From Bradyrhizobium sp. (GTDB lineage Bacteria; Pseudomonadota; Alphaproteobacteria; Rhizobiales; Xanthobacteraceae), in contig NZ_JAUYQU010000087.1 in assembly GCF_030697065.1 (NCBI RefSeq), positions 29,179-93,178 on the forward strand: a stretch of 64,000 bases of DNA, in the 5' to 3' direction. Of this stretch, positions 18,688-27,088 are shown one piece after another. Made by a program: the position numbers and the translations under genes. How positions within the stretch are numbered: position 1 is the stretch's first letter; each line of letters begins with the position of its first letter. Below the pieces are notes generated by a model. It ran no database searches and was not told where the DNA came from. It saw only the letters and a program-made list of their open reading frames with translations.

Positions 18688-19470
18688 TTAGCTCCGCAGC
18701 GCCGCCAGCAACTCGTCCGGCCGCTCGACCATCATCATGTGGCCGGCGCCTGACAGTACTACCGTGCGCGAGTTCGGCAGTGCGGCGGCCAGCGCCTTGC
18801 CGGCCCGGGCCGGTGTCATCATGTCGCGCTCGCCGAGAATGAGCGTGGCCGGAACCTTGATCTGCGCGGCGGCGGCCAGCGCGCCCTGATAGGCGTTGCA
18901 GGCCGAGAGGTCGTTGAACAGCACGCCGGGCCGGCACTGCTCCAGCACCCGCTGCGCGCCGCAATGCATCCACAGGCCGGGCGCGAGGCTGCCGCCGAGT
19001 TCGGCCTGGTAGCCAAGGCCCCAGATCGAGACCATGTCGATGGCGTCATGGTCGTTGGCTTCGGCGGCCCTCAGCAGATCGGGGCCGACCGTCATGGTCG
19101 CCGCGGTGCCGATCAGGCTCAGCGCGGTCACCCTGGCCGGGTGCCGCGCGGCGGTCTCCAGCGCGATCAGCGATCCCATGGAGTGACCGACCAGCCGTGC
19201 CGTCGCAGCACCGGCCGCATCGAGCAAGGCCGCGGTCCAGTCGGCCATGTCGGCGATGGTTGCCAGCGGCGCGCCGCCGGAGCGGCCGTGTGCCGGCAGA
19301 TCCGGCGCCAGCACGCCAAACCCGTGATGCGCGAACCACCTCGAATGCAGCGCCCATGTGGTGTGATCGAAGCCGGCGCCGTGCAGCAGCACGATGGTGG
19401 GCAGGGATTTGTCGTATTCCCGCCCGCCGGTGGCGACGAAGGTATCGGTGCCGTTGACGGTGAGTTGCAT
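18688..19470 (-). CDS. Alpha/beta-fold hydrolase
   Basis: 260 residues. The oxyanion-hole HGAGFDHTTW, the nucleophile elbow VGHSMGS (Ser97), the acid in ILGERDMMTP and the catalytic His in GAGHMMMVERP define a complete alpha/beta hydrolase triad. It starts three bases downstream of the metY stop codon, so the two are very likely cotranscribed. Substrate unknown; the tight link to O-acetylhomoserine chemistry could mean an esterase or homoserine acetyltransferase-like role, but this is inference. Confidence 0.85.
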   Translation of the reverse strand: MQLTVNGTDTFVATGGREYDKSLPTIVLLHGAGFDHTTWALHSRWFAHHGFGVLAPDLPAHGRSGGAPLATIADMADWTAALLDAAGAATARLVGHSMGSLIALETAARHPARVTALSLIGTAATMTVGPDLLRAAEANDHDAIDMVSIWGLGYQAELGGSLAPGLWMHCGAQRVLEQCRPGVLFNDLSACNAYQGALAAAAQIKVPATLILGERDMMTPARAGKALAAALPNSRTVVLSGAGHMMMVERPDELLAALRS

Positions 19471-19473
19471 GGC

Positions 19474-20769
19474 TCAGGCCTTCTGCGAGATGCGGAGCGC
19501 CTGGCCGAGATCGTCGACGATGTCGGTGGCGGATTCGATGCCGACCGACAGCCGCACCAGTTCCTCGCCGACGCCTGCGGCCTTGAGCTGGGCGGCATCC
19601 ATCTGCTGATGGGTGGTGCTGGCGGGGTGAATGACCAGCGTCTTGGCGTCGCCGACATTGGCGAGATGGCTGATCATGCGGAGCGCTTCGATGAACTTCC
19701 TGCCGGCGGGCCGGCCGCCCCTGATGCCGAAACTGACGATCGAGCCCGCGCCGCGCGGCAGCAGCGTTTTCGCAAGTTCATGGTCCGGATGGTTCGGCAG
19801 CGACGGGTGCAGCACCCATTCGACCGCCTTGTTGGCGGTGAGGGCCTCCAGCACCGCATGGGTATTGGCGATGTGGCGGTCCATGCGGACGCCGAGCGTC
19901 TCGACGCCCTGCAGCAGTTGAAACGCATTGGTCGGCGACAGGCAGGCGCCGAAGTCGCGCAGGCCCTCGCGGCGCGCGCGCAGCAGGAAGGCGCCGATGG
20001 TGGACTCCTCGGTGAAGACCATGTTGTGGAAGCCGTCGTAGGCCTGGCTCAGCTCGGGGAATTTCCCCGAGGCTTCCCAGTCGAAGCTGCCGCCGTCCAC
20101 CACCACGCCGCCGATCACCGTGCCGTGGCCGCTGAGGAACTTGGTGGCCGAGTGGTAGACCAGGTCGGCCCCGTGCTCGAAGGGCTTGATCAGCCAGGGC
20201 GAGGTCAGGGTGGAGTCCACCAGCAGGGGCACGCCGGCCTCGTGGGCGATTGAGCTGACGGCGGGGATGTCCAGCACGTCCAGGCCCGGGTTGCCCACGG
20301 TCTCGCCAAAGAAGAGTTTGGTGTTGGGCCGCACGGCGGCGCGCCAGCCGTCCAGGTCGCCGGGCTTGACGAAGGTGGTGTCGATGCCGAAGCGGCGCAG
20401 GGTGTAGTGCAGCAGGTTCTGCGAGCCCCCGTACAGCGCGGTGCTGGCCACGATGTGCGAGCCCGCGCCCATCAGGGTGGCCACGCTCAGGTGCAGGGCC
20501 GCCTGGCCGCTGGCCACGGCAATGGCGCCGATGCCGCCTTCCAGGGCGGCCATGCGCTGCTCGAAGACGGCGTTGGTCGGGTTGCTGATGCGGCTGTAGA
20601 CATGGCCGGCGCGCTCCAGGTTGAACAGCGCGGCGGCGTGGTCGCTCGACTCGAAGACGAAGGAGGTGGTGAGGTGGATGGGCACCGCGCGTGCGCCCGT
20701 GGTCGGGTCGGGCGCGGCACCGGCGTGCAGTGCCAGGGTGTCGAAGCCAGGGTCGGAATAGCCGGGCAT
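19474..20769 (-). CDS. metY: O-acetylhomoserine aminocarboxypropyltransferase, gene crossing the composition break
   Basis: 431 residues, full length, PLP-dependent Cys/Met metabolism family. Seen: YSRISNPTNAVFEQRMAALEGG, SGQAALHLS, the PLP lysine K210 in HSATKFLSGHG, and the C-terminal RMISHLANVGDAKTLVIHP. It makes homocysteine from O-acetylhomoserine and sulfide. The start at 20769 has GGAG ten bases upstream. The 5' part (upstream of about residue 240-280) has the codon style of the betaproteobacterial genes to the right, and the 3' part that of the Bradyrhizobium-like genes to the left. The protein is unbroken, so the join is seamless at a conserved stretch. Confidence 0.93.
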   Translation of the reverse strand: MPGYSDPGFDTLALHAGAAPDPTTGARAVPIHLTTSFVFESSDHAAALFNLERAGHVYSRISNPTNAVFEQRMAALEGGIGAIAVASGQAALHLSVATLMGAGSHIVASTALYGGSQNLLHYTLRRFGIDTTFVKPGDLDGWRAAVRPNTKLFFGETVGNPGLDVLDIPAVSSIAHEAGVPLLVDSTLTSPWLIKPFEHGADLVYHSATKFLSGHGTVIGGVVVDGGSFDWEASGKFPELSQAYDGFHNMVFTEESTIGAFLLRARREGLRDFGACLSPTNAFQLLQGVETLGVRMDRHIANTHAVLEALTANKAVEWVLHPSLPNHPDHELAKTLLPRGAGSIVSFGIRGGRPAGRKFIEALRMISHLANVGDAKTLVIHPASTTHQQMDAAQLKAAGVGEELVRLSVGIESATDIVDDLGQALRISQKA

Positions 20770-20891
20770 GGGTGTCTCCGTAGTTACCCGCGGTCGGGCC
20801 GAGGCTTGTCGCATGCCCTCTTGACCCGACGCACGGTTACGTCTTATTGTGGGCTATATTCAATTCATAACAACATCGCGAGGAGCACACC

Positions 20892-21350
20892 ATGAAAGTC
20901 AGCGACATTCTGCGCGTCAAGGGCAGTACCCTGTACACCGTGACCCCTGAGGAAACGCTGGCCAAGGCCCTGGATGCGATGTCCGAGAAGGACATCGGCT
21001 CCCTGGTGGTCATGGAGAACGGCAATCTGGTGGGCATGCTGACCTTCCGCGAGGTCATCCAGCAGGTGGTGAAGAACAAGGGCAGCGTGGGCACGACGCT
21101 GGTGCGTGCCGCCATGGACAGCGCGCCCCTGATCTGCGACGTGGAGACCGAGCTCGACGAGGTGCGCCGCATGATGCTGGAGCGCCACGCCCGCTACATG
21201 CCCGTCATGGATGCCAAGACGCTGATGGGCGTGATCAGCTTCTACGATGTGGCCAAGGCCGTGGTGGACAGCCAGAACTTCGAGAACAAGATGCTCAAGG
21301 CCTACATCCGCGACTGGCCGGAAGACGATGTACCGGATTCCAAGTTCTGA
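20892..21350 (+). CDS. CBS-domain protein
   Basis: 152 residues made of two CBS motifs: residues about 8-60 (VTPEETLAKALDAMSEKDIG, SLVVMENGNLVGMLT) and 75-130 (LDEVRRMMLERHARYMPVMD, TLMGVISFYDVAKAV). CBS pairs bind adenosine nucleotides and act as energy sensors. With no attached enzyme domain its target is unknown. AGGAG lies seven to eleven bases upstream of the ATG. It is divergent from metY over 122 bp and lies 62 bp upstream of aroC on the same strand. Confidence 0.88.
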   Translation: MKVSDILRVKGSTLYTVTPEETLAKALDAMSEKDIGSLVVMENGNLVGMLTFREVIQQVVKNKGSVGTTLVRAAMDSAPLICDVETELDEVRRMMLERHARYMPVMDAKTLMGVISFYDVAKAVVDSQNFENKMLKAYIRDWPEDDVPDSKF

Positions 21351-21412
21351 GAACTTGCGAATCAGGTTTCTTGCTTCCGCTGTCCCCGGCCGCTCTGGGA
21401 TAATCACTCCCC

Positions 21413-22507
21413 ATGAGCGGCAACACCTTCGGACATCTCTTCACGGTCACCAACTTCGGTGAATCCCACGGCCCGGCCATCGGCTGCGTGATCGACGGCT
21501 GCCCGCCCGGCATGTCGCTCAGCGAGGCCGACATCCAGCCTGACCTGGACCGCCGTCGCCCCGGTACCTCCAAGTTCGTCACCCAGCGCAACGAGCCCGA
21601 TGCGGTGGAGATCATCTCCGGCGTCTACGAGGGCCAGACCACGGGCACGCCGATCTGCCTGCTGATCAAGAACACCGACCAGCGCAGCAAGGACTACGGG
21701 CAGATCCTGCAGACCTTCCGCCCCGGCCATGCCGACTACAGCTACTGGCGCAAGTACGGCATCCGCGATCCGCGTGGCGGCGGCCGTTCCTCGGCCCGCC
21801 TGACGGCGCCCATGGTGGCGGCCGGTGCCGTGGCCAAGAAGTGGCTCAAGGAAAAATTCGGCACCGAGTTCCGCGGCTGCATGACACAGATCGGCGAGGT
21901 CGCCATTCCCTTCGAGTCCTGGGACCACGTGCCCCACAACCCATTCTTTGCCCCGGTGGCCGACGTGTCCGCGCTGGAGAGCTATATGGAGGCGCTGCGC
22001 AAGTCCGGTGACTCCTGCGGTGCGCGCCTGCGTGTCACCGCGACCAACATGCCCGTGGGCCTGGGCGAGCCGCTGTTCGACAAGCTCGACGCCGACATCG
22101 CCTACGCCATGATGGGCATCAACGCCGTCAAGGGCGTGGAGATCGGCTACGGTTTTGCCAGCGTGGCGGACAAGGGCAGCACGCATGGCGACGCCCTCAC
22201 GCCGGATGGCTTCAAGGGCAACAAGGCCGGCGGCGTGCTGGGCGGCATCAGCACCGGGCAGGACCTGGACGTGTCGATCGCCATCAAACCCACCAGCTCC
22301 ATCCTGCTGCCGCGTGAGTCCATCGACACGGCAGGCCACAGCACCGAGGTCATCACCAAGGGCCGCCACGATCCCTGCGTGGGCATCCGTGCCACGCCGA
22401 TCGCCGAGGCCATGCTGGCCCTGGTGGTGATGGACCACGCGCTGCGGCACCGCGCGCAGTGCGGTGATGTTCAGCTGCCCATCGCACCCATCCCCGGTTC
22501 TGTTTAA
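21413..22507 (+). CDS. aroC: Chorismate synthase
   Basis: 364 residues, full length. The N-terminal [20 protein letters not shown] and [11 protein letters not shown] are the first chorismate synthase signature. [20 protein letters not shown] and the C-terminal [20 protein letters not shown] complete it. It removes phosphate from EPSP to give chorismate, using reduced FMN. A class II aldolase gene starts three bases after the stop, so translation is probably coupled. Confidence 0.97.
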   Translation: MSGNTFGHLFTVTNFGESHGPAIGCVIDGCPPGMSLSEADIQPDLDRRRPGTSKFVTQRNEPDAVEIISGVYEGQTTGTPICLLIKNTDQRSKDYGQILQTFRPGHADYSYWRKYGIRDPRGGGRSSARLTAPMVAAGAVAKKWLKEKFGTEFRGCMTQIGEVAIPFESWDHVPHNPFFAPVADVSALESYMEALRKSGDSCGARLRVTATNMPVGLGEPLFDKLDADIAYAMMGINAVKGVEIGYGFASVADKGSTHGDALTPDGFKGNKAGGVLGGISTGQDLDVSIAIKPTSSILLPRESIDTAGHSTEVITKGRHDPCVGIRATPIAEAMLALVVMDHALRHRAQCGDVQLPIAPIPGSV

Positions 22508-22510
22508 GCC

Positions 22511-23257
22511 ATGTCCGCGCCGATGACCGAGGCCGAACGCGCCACGCGCATCGATCTGGCCGCGGCCTACCGCCTGGCTGCGCTCAACGGCTGGGACGAC
22601 ACCATCTACACCCACATCTCCGCGGCCGTGCCGGGCGAGGAGGGCGCCTACCTGATCAACCCGTACGGCCTGCTGTTCGACGAGGTCTGCGCCTCCAACC
22701 TCGTCAAGGTCAACACACGCGGCGAGAAGCTCGACGACTCGCCCTATGCTGTGAACCCCACGGGCTTTGCCATCCACGGTGCCATCCACGCGGCGCGCGC
22801 CAGTGCGCGTTGCGTGCTGCACCTGCACACCGAATGGGGCCTGGCCCTGGCCATGGTGCCGGGCGGCTTGCTGCCCACCACGCAACATGCCATGCGCCTG
22901 TTTGATCGCCTGGGCCGCCACGCCTACGAGGGCCTGGCGCTGAGTGAGCCGGAGGGTCAACGCCTGGTGAAGAACCTGGGCGAACTCGACGGCCTGATCC
23001 TGGAAAATCACGGTACGCTGACCGTGGGGCAGACGGTGGCCGAGGCCTATATGCTCATGCACCACCTGGAGCGCGCCGCGCGCGCCCAGCTGCGGGCCAT
23101 GGCCGCCACTGGAGGCCGCGTGCTGGTCGCCAGTGAGGCGGTGGCCGCCAGGACCTATGCCCAGTGGACCGGCGACGGCAGTGAACGCGATGGCGACGCT
23201 GAATGGCCGGCCCTGCTGCGCAAACTCGACAAGATCGATCCCACCTACCGCAACTGA
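22511..23257 (+). CDS. Class II aldolase/adducin-family protein
   Basis: 248 residues. The metal-binding histidines are in CVLHLHTEWG and in LILENHGTLTVGQT; the N-terminal LAAAYRLAALNGWDDTIYTH is typical of the family. Class II aldolases cleave sugar phosphates or related hydroxy-acids; the exact substrate cannot be seen. It follows aroC by three bases and is followed 14 bp later by a small tautomerase gene, so it belongs to a five-gene rightward run (CBS, aroC, aldolase, tautomerase, MFS). Confidence 0.88.
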   Translation: MSAPMTEAERATRIDLAAAYRLAALNGWDDTIYTHISAAVPGEEGAYLINPYGLLFDEVCASNLVKVNTRGEKLDDSPYAVNPTGFAIHGAIHAARASARCVLHLHTEWGLALAMVPGGLLPTTQHAMRLFDRLGRHAYEGLALSEPEGQRLVKNLGELDGLILENHGTLTVGQTVAEAYMLMHHLERAARAQLRAMAATGGRVLVASEAVAARTYAQWTGDGSERDGDAEWPALLRKLDKIDPTYRN

Positions 23258-23271
23258 AGAGGAGTTCATCC

Positions 23272-23463
23272 ATGCCCACCATCCGCGTTGAAATGTTCGA
23301 AGGCCGCACGCCCGAGCAGAAGAAGGAATTCGTCAAGGCCGTCACCGAAGCCGCCGTCCGCACCCTGGGCACCTCGCCCGAGGCGGTGGACGTGATCCTC
23401 ACCGACATCAAGAAGTCCGACTGGGCCTCGGGTGGCGTGCTCTGGAGCGAGAAGACGAAGTAG
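23272..23463 (+). CDS. 4-oxalocrotonate tautomerase-like protein
   Basis: 63 residues. After loss of Met the N-terminus is Pro (PTIRVEMFEGRTPEQKK), the catalytic base of the 4-OT fold, and the C-terminal half (LGTSPEAVDVILTDIKKSDW) fits the family. It probably isomerises an enol or dienol acid. AGAGGAG lies seven bases upstream of the start at 23272. Its place between a class II aldolase and an MFS permease suggests a small aromatic or unsaturated-acid pathway, but no ring-cleaving enzyme is nearby. Confidence 0.85.
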   Translation: MPTIRVEMFEGRTPEQKKEFVKAVTEAAVRTLGTSPEAVDVILTDIKKSDWASGGVLWSEKTK

Positions 23464-23471
23464 GGCGCCCG

Positions 23472-24656
23472 GTGCCCCAAAACCGCCGGCATCTGGTGCC
23501 CTTCGCGGCCCTGTCGGCCAGCTATTTCGCGCACATCGGTTTCTTCAACCCCTACCTGCCGCTCTGGCTCAAGGAGCGGGGTTACAGCCTGTTCGTCATC
23601 AGCCTGCTGGTGGCGGTGCCCGCGGTCACCCGCCTGGTCGGACCCTACGCCTGGGGCGCACTGAGCGACCACACCGGCGAACGCGTCAAGCTGCTGCGCT
23701 ACGCCGCCACCACGGCGCTCCTCGTTTCGCTGGGCCTGTGGGTGGAGGCCGGCGTGGGGTGGCTGGCGCTGGTGCTCTTCCTCATGTTCCTGCACACCAG
23801 CGCCATGATGCCCATGAGCGAGGCCGCCATGGCCCATCTGGTGAGTGCCGGCGGCGCCTTCGATGCCAAGCGCTATGGCCGCGTGCGCCTGTGGGGCTCG
23901 CTGGGCTTCCTGATCACGGTGTTTGCCGCCGGCGCCTGGTTCGAGGCTTTTGGCATGGACCACTTTCCGGCCTGGACCGTCGTGTCCATGGTCCTGGTGG
24001 TGGCGAGTGTCTGGTGGCTGCCGGATCTCAAGGAAGAGCTGCACCCGCATGAGCAGAAACGTCCGCTGCTGCCCATCCTGCGCCAGCGCGCGGTGCAGTG
24101 GTTCTTCGCCTCGGCGTTCTTCCATGTGCTGGCGCACATGGGTGTCTACATCTACTTCTCGCTGCACCTCGATGCGCTGGGTTACAGCAAGACCGTGATC
24201 GGCATGATGTGGGGCATCTCGGTGGTGGTGGAGATCGTCTGGTTCTTCACGCAAAGCCGCTGGCTGCCGCTGATCAGCCTGACCGGCTGGTTGCTGCTTT
24301 GCGCCGCGCTCACCGTGCTGCGCATGGGCATGACCGCCGCCGGCGCCGAACTCTGGCCGGTGCTGCTGCTGGCGCAGTGCCTGCATGCATTCACCTTTGC
24401 TGCGCACCACGCGGCCTGCATCGCGCTGCTCTCACACCATTTCCCGGGCAGCCTGCGCGGGCGCGGCCAGGCGCTGTACACCGTGCTGGCCTATGGCGTG
24501 CCCGGCGTGCTCGGCGGTCTGGCGGGGGGCGTGCTGACCAGCCATCTGGGCCTGGCCAGCGTGTTCTGGGCCGGGTTGGTGTGCGCCGCGCTGGCCACGT
24601 TCTGTGCGTGGCGGGTCTGGCGCCATTTACATGGCCCGCACCACGCCCTCAGTTAG
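23472..24656 (+). CDS. MFS permease (HcaT/PPP-like)
   Basis: 394 residues with about twelve membrane helices. The motif A-like loop WGALSDHTGERVKLLRYA and the opening LSASYFAHIGFFNPYLPLWL fit the MFS_1-like branch that contains the phenylpropionate permease HcaT. Substrate is likely a small aromatic acid, but uncertain. Translation starts at a GTG at 23472, eight bases after the tautomerase stop. The last four bases overlap the 3' end of the convergent nitroreductase gene. Confidence 0.85.
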   Translation: MPQNRRHLVPFAALSASYFAHIGFFNPYLPLWLKERGYSLFVISLLVAVPAVTRLVGPYAWGALSDHTGERVKLLRYAATTALLVSLGLWVEAGVGWLALVLFLMFLHTSAMMPMSEAAMAHLVSAGGAFDAKRYGRVRLWGSLGFLITVFAAGAWFEAFGMDHFPAWTVVSMVLVVASVWWLPDLKEELHPHEQKRPLLPILRQRAVQWFFASAFFHVLAHMGVYIYFSLHLDALGYSKTVIGMMWGISVVVEIVWFFTQSRWLPLISLTGWLLLCAALTVLRMGMTAAGAELWPVLLLAQCLHAFTFAAHHAACIALLSHHFPGSLRGRGQALYTVLAYGVPGVLGGLAGGVLTSHLGLASVFWAGLVCAALATFCAWRVWRHLHGPHHALS

Positions 24657-25243
24657 CCAGGCTTCCACGCCGACACCAGCGAAGCCGCTTCATCCTTCTC
24701 GCGCGGCTCCAGCCCGCGCGTGGGCGTGCCGATGCAGGTGAAGCCCACCAGCTGCTCGCCCTCTTCGCAGAAGGCCTGCACCAGCGCCGGGTGCTGGCAT
24801 TTGCGTCCGCTGAGGATCTTGGCGCCGTAGCCCAGGCTGTGCAGGGCGTTCATGAAGTTGCCCATGGCGGCACCCACGCAGATCCACTGCTCGTGCGGGG
24901 GCACTTTTTCCACGCTGGCGTCGATGCGCGCCACCCAGGCCACCAGCACCGGCCCGTTCCAGGCGCGCTCGCGTTCGGTGGCCACCTCTTCCTCGCTTTT
25001 GCCGGCGTCGCGCGCGAACTGCTCGAACAGCGCGGCCAGGGCCGGGCGCTGGGCTTCAGCGATCGTCACCAGGCGCCAGGGCTGCAGCCGGCCATGGTTC
25101 GGCGCGCGCAGTGCGGCCTGCACGGCCAGCGCAAGCTCTTGCGCGTCGGGCCCGGGGGCCACCATCCAGCGCGGGCCGAGCGAATGGCGGCCCAGCAGGG
25201 CGGCCAGGGAAACGGGCATGTCGGTTGTGATGCGATCGCTCAT
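24653..25243 (-). CDS. Nitroreductase-family protein
   Basis: 196 residues. Matches the FMN-binding nitroreductase fold: LRAPNHGRLQPWRLV near residue 46 (the NHGRxQPWR flavin-binding stretch), ICVGAAMGNFMNALHSLGYG and the GFTCIGTPTR segment. It reduces nitro groups, quinones or enones with NAD(P)H. It starts five bases after the amidase gene stop... in the same direction, so the amidase-nitroreductase pair is an operon. Its stop overlaps that of the MFS gene by four bases. Confidence 0.85.
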   Translation of the reverse strand: MSDRITTDMPVSLAALLGRHSLGPRWMVAPGPDAQELALAVQAALRAPNHGRLQPWRLVTIAEAQRPALAALFEQFARDAGKSEEEVATERERAWNGPVLVAWVARIDASVEKVPPHEQWICVGAAMGNFMNALHSLGYGAKILSGRKCQHPALVQAFCEEGEQLVGFTCIGTPTRGLEPREKDEAASLVSAWKPG

Positions 25244-25248
25244 GCCGG

Positions 25249-26535
25249 TCAGTACAGCAGGCGCTCGTGGATGCGCTGCGCGGCAGCCAGCAGCTTGTGG
25301 TCTTCACCCATGCGCCCGACCAGCTGCAGGCCCACGGGCAGGCCCTTGGCGCCGGTGGCGAAGGGCAGGTGCACGGCGGGCAGGCCCAGCAGGGACCAGC
25401 TGCGGCAGAACAAGGGGTCGCCGGTGGCGGCCAGGCCGGCCGGCGCCACACCCGTGGTGCTGGGGGTGAGCAGCACATCATGGCGTTCGAACAGGCTGTC
25501 GATGCGCAGGCGCCAGTCGGCGGTGCGCTGCAGATAGGCCTCATGCGTGGCGCCGTCGATGGCCATGCCGGCGTCCAGCAGGGCCACGAGCTGGGGGCTC
25601 AAGGCCTCGCGATGGCGCAGCCGCTCGTGGCTGAGCGAGCGCGCCATCTCGAAAGTCATCAGGTCCTTCTGTAACTGGATCAGTTCGGCAAAGTCCTGGG
25701 GCAGCACCACGTCCTGGCAGCTGTCGCTGTTGCGTGACAAGGCCGCGGTGGCGATCTCCCAGGCGCGCTGGGTGTCCAGTTCGGCCAGCGGCCAGGACGG
25801 CGAGGGGAACAGGCCGATGCGCAGCGTGCCGTGTTCGTGGCCCGCCAGCAAGCGCATGTCGCCCGTGAGCACGGCACCCAGCAGGGCGGCGTCGCGCACG
25901 CTGCGTCCGAAGCCGCCGATCACGTCCATCGTGGGCGACAGGCTCTTCACTCCCGCGCTCATCACGCGGCCCAAGCTGGGCTTGTAGCCCACCACGCCGC
26001 AGTAGGCGGCCGGGCGGATGATGGAGCCGGCCGTCTGCGTGCCCAGGGCCAGCGGCACCATGTGCTCGGCCACGGCGGCGGCCGAGCCGCTGGACGAGCC
26101 ACCCGGGGTGTGCAGGGGGTTGTGCGGGTTCACCGTAGGGCCGGGCGTGAAGTAGGCGAACTCGGTGGTGACGGTCTTGCCCAGCAGCACGGCGCCGGCT
26201 TCGCGGCACAGGGCCACGCTGGCGGCATCGGCCGCCGGGCGGTGGTGGGCGTAAAGGCTCGATCCGTAGCCGGTGGGCAGGTCGGCGGTGTCGAACAGGT
26301 CCTTTACGCCAATGGGCAGGCCGTGCAGCGGGCCGCGCACGGCGCCGGCGTCCAGCGCGCGCGCATGGGCCAGGGCCGAGACGGCGTCGATGTGCACGAA
26401 GGCGTGGATGTCCTCGTTGCGCGCTGCGGCGCGCTCCAGGCAGGCGCGCACCAGGTCTTCGGCCTTGAGCTCGCGCCGCGCCAGCAGGACGGCGGCCTGG
26501 GCGGCACCGAGTTCGTGAAGTTTGGGAGTGGTCAT
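25249..26535 (-). CDS. Amidase (amidase signature family)
   Basis: 428 residues. The Ser-cisSer-Lys triad is present: Lys78 in GVKDLFDT, the Gly/Ser-rich motif PGGSSSGSAAAVAE and the nucleophile Ser171 in LGTQTAGSIIRPA. It hydrolyses a small amide or aryl amide in the cytoplasm. The start at 26535 (MTTPKLHE) has GAGGAAG nine bases upstream; the 5' extension to 26601 is not homologous. The nitroreductase gene follows five bases downstream. Confidence 0.9.
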   Translation of the reverse strand: MTTPKLHELGAAQAAVLLARRELKAEDLVRACLERAAARNEDIHAFVHIDAVSALAHARALDAGAVRGPLHGLPIGVKDLFDTADLPTGYGSSLYAHHRPAADAASVALCREAGAVLLGKTVTTEFAYFTPGPTVNPHNPLHTPGGSSSGSAAAVAEHMVPLALGTQTAGSIIRPAAYCGVVGYKPSLGRVMSAGVKSLSPTMDVIGGFGRSVRDAALLGAVLTGDMRLLAGHEHGTLRIGLFPSPSWPLAELDTQRAWEIATAALSRNSDSCQDVVLPQDFAELIQLQKDLMTFEMARSLSHERLRHREALSPQLVALLDAGMAIDGATHEAYLQRTADWRLRIDSLFERHDVLLTPSTTGVAPAGLAATGDPLFCRSWSLLGLPAVHLPFATGAKGLPVGLQLVGRMGEDHKLLAAAQRIHERLLY

Positions 26536-26632
26536 GCCGTCTTCCTCGTGATTCTTGTCGCTGAATGTTAGCCGAGCCCTGAACACCCTCCCCAGTGGCA
26601 CAATTCCGAATCAACGCCCGGAAAAGATGTCC

Positions 26633-27088
26633 ATGAAAACCGTCCTCGTTCTCAACGGCCCCAACCTCAACCTGCTCGGCACGCGCGAGCCGGCCGTGTA
26701 TGGCTCGCAGACCCTGGCCGATGTGCAGGACCTGTGCGAGCGTGCCAGCGCCGCCAACGGCCTCAAGCTGGATTTCCGCCAGAGCAACCACGAGGGCGAG
26801 CTGATCGACTGGATCCACGAGGCCGGCAGCCAACAGGCCGCCGGCAAGCTGCTGGGGGTCATCCTCAACGCCGGCGCCTACACGCACACCAGCATCGCGC
26901 TGCACGACGCCATCAAGGGCGCGGGGGTCACGCTGATCGAGCTGCACATCAGCAATGTGCATGCGCGCGAAGCGTTCCGCCACACCTCGCATATCTCTCC
27001 GGTGGCCAAGGCCGTGATGGCCGGCTTCGGCGTCAATGGCTATGCCCTGGCCATCGCCGGCCTGGTGCAGCTGACGGAGAAGAAATGA
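26633..27088 (+). CDS. aroQ: Type II 3-dehydroquinate dehydratase
   Basis: About 151 residues, correct for AroQ. VLNGPNLNLLGTREPAVYGS holds the substrate-loop Arg and Tyr; ILNAGAYTHTSIALHDA and the catalytic-His block IELHISNVHAREAFRHTSHI complete the fold. It converts 3-dehydroquinate to 3-dehydroshikimate, a cytoplasmic dodecamer. The start at 26633 (MKTVLV) is favoured by GGAAAAG upstream; the ATG at 26627 is an alternative. The last four bases overlap the trhP start as ATGA, so the two are translationally coupled. Confidence 0.95.
   Translation: MKTVLVLNGPNLNLLGTREPAVYGSQTLADVQDLCERASAANGLKLDFRQSNHEGELIDWIHEAGSQQAAGKLLGVILNAGAYTHTSIALHDAIKGAGVTLIELHISNVHAREAFRHTSHISPVAKAVMAGFGVNGYALAIAGLVQLTEKK

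Noticed and set aside
19474..20769. Genuine horizontal transfer of a 20-kb block as explanation for the composition break
   Set aside because: No mobility genes or att repeats at the break, and the change lies inside a conserved, unbroken gene; a chimeric contig is simpler. Kept only as an alternative.
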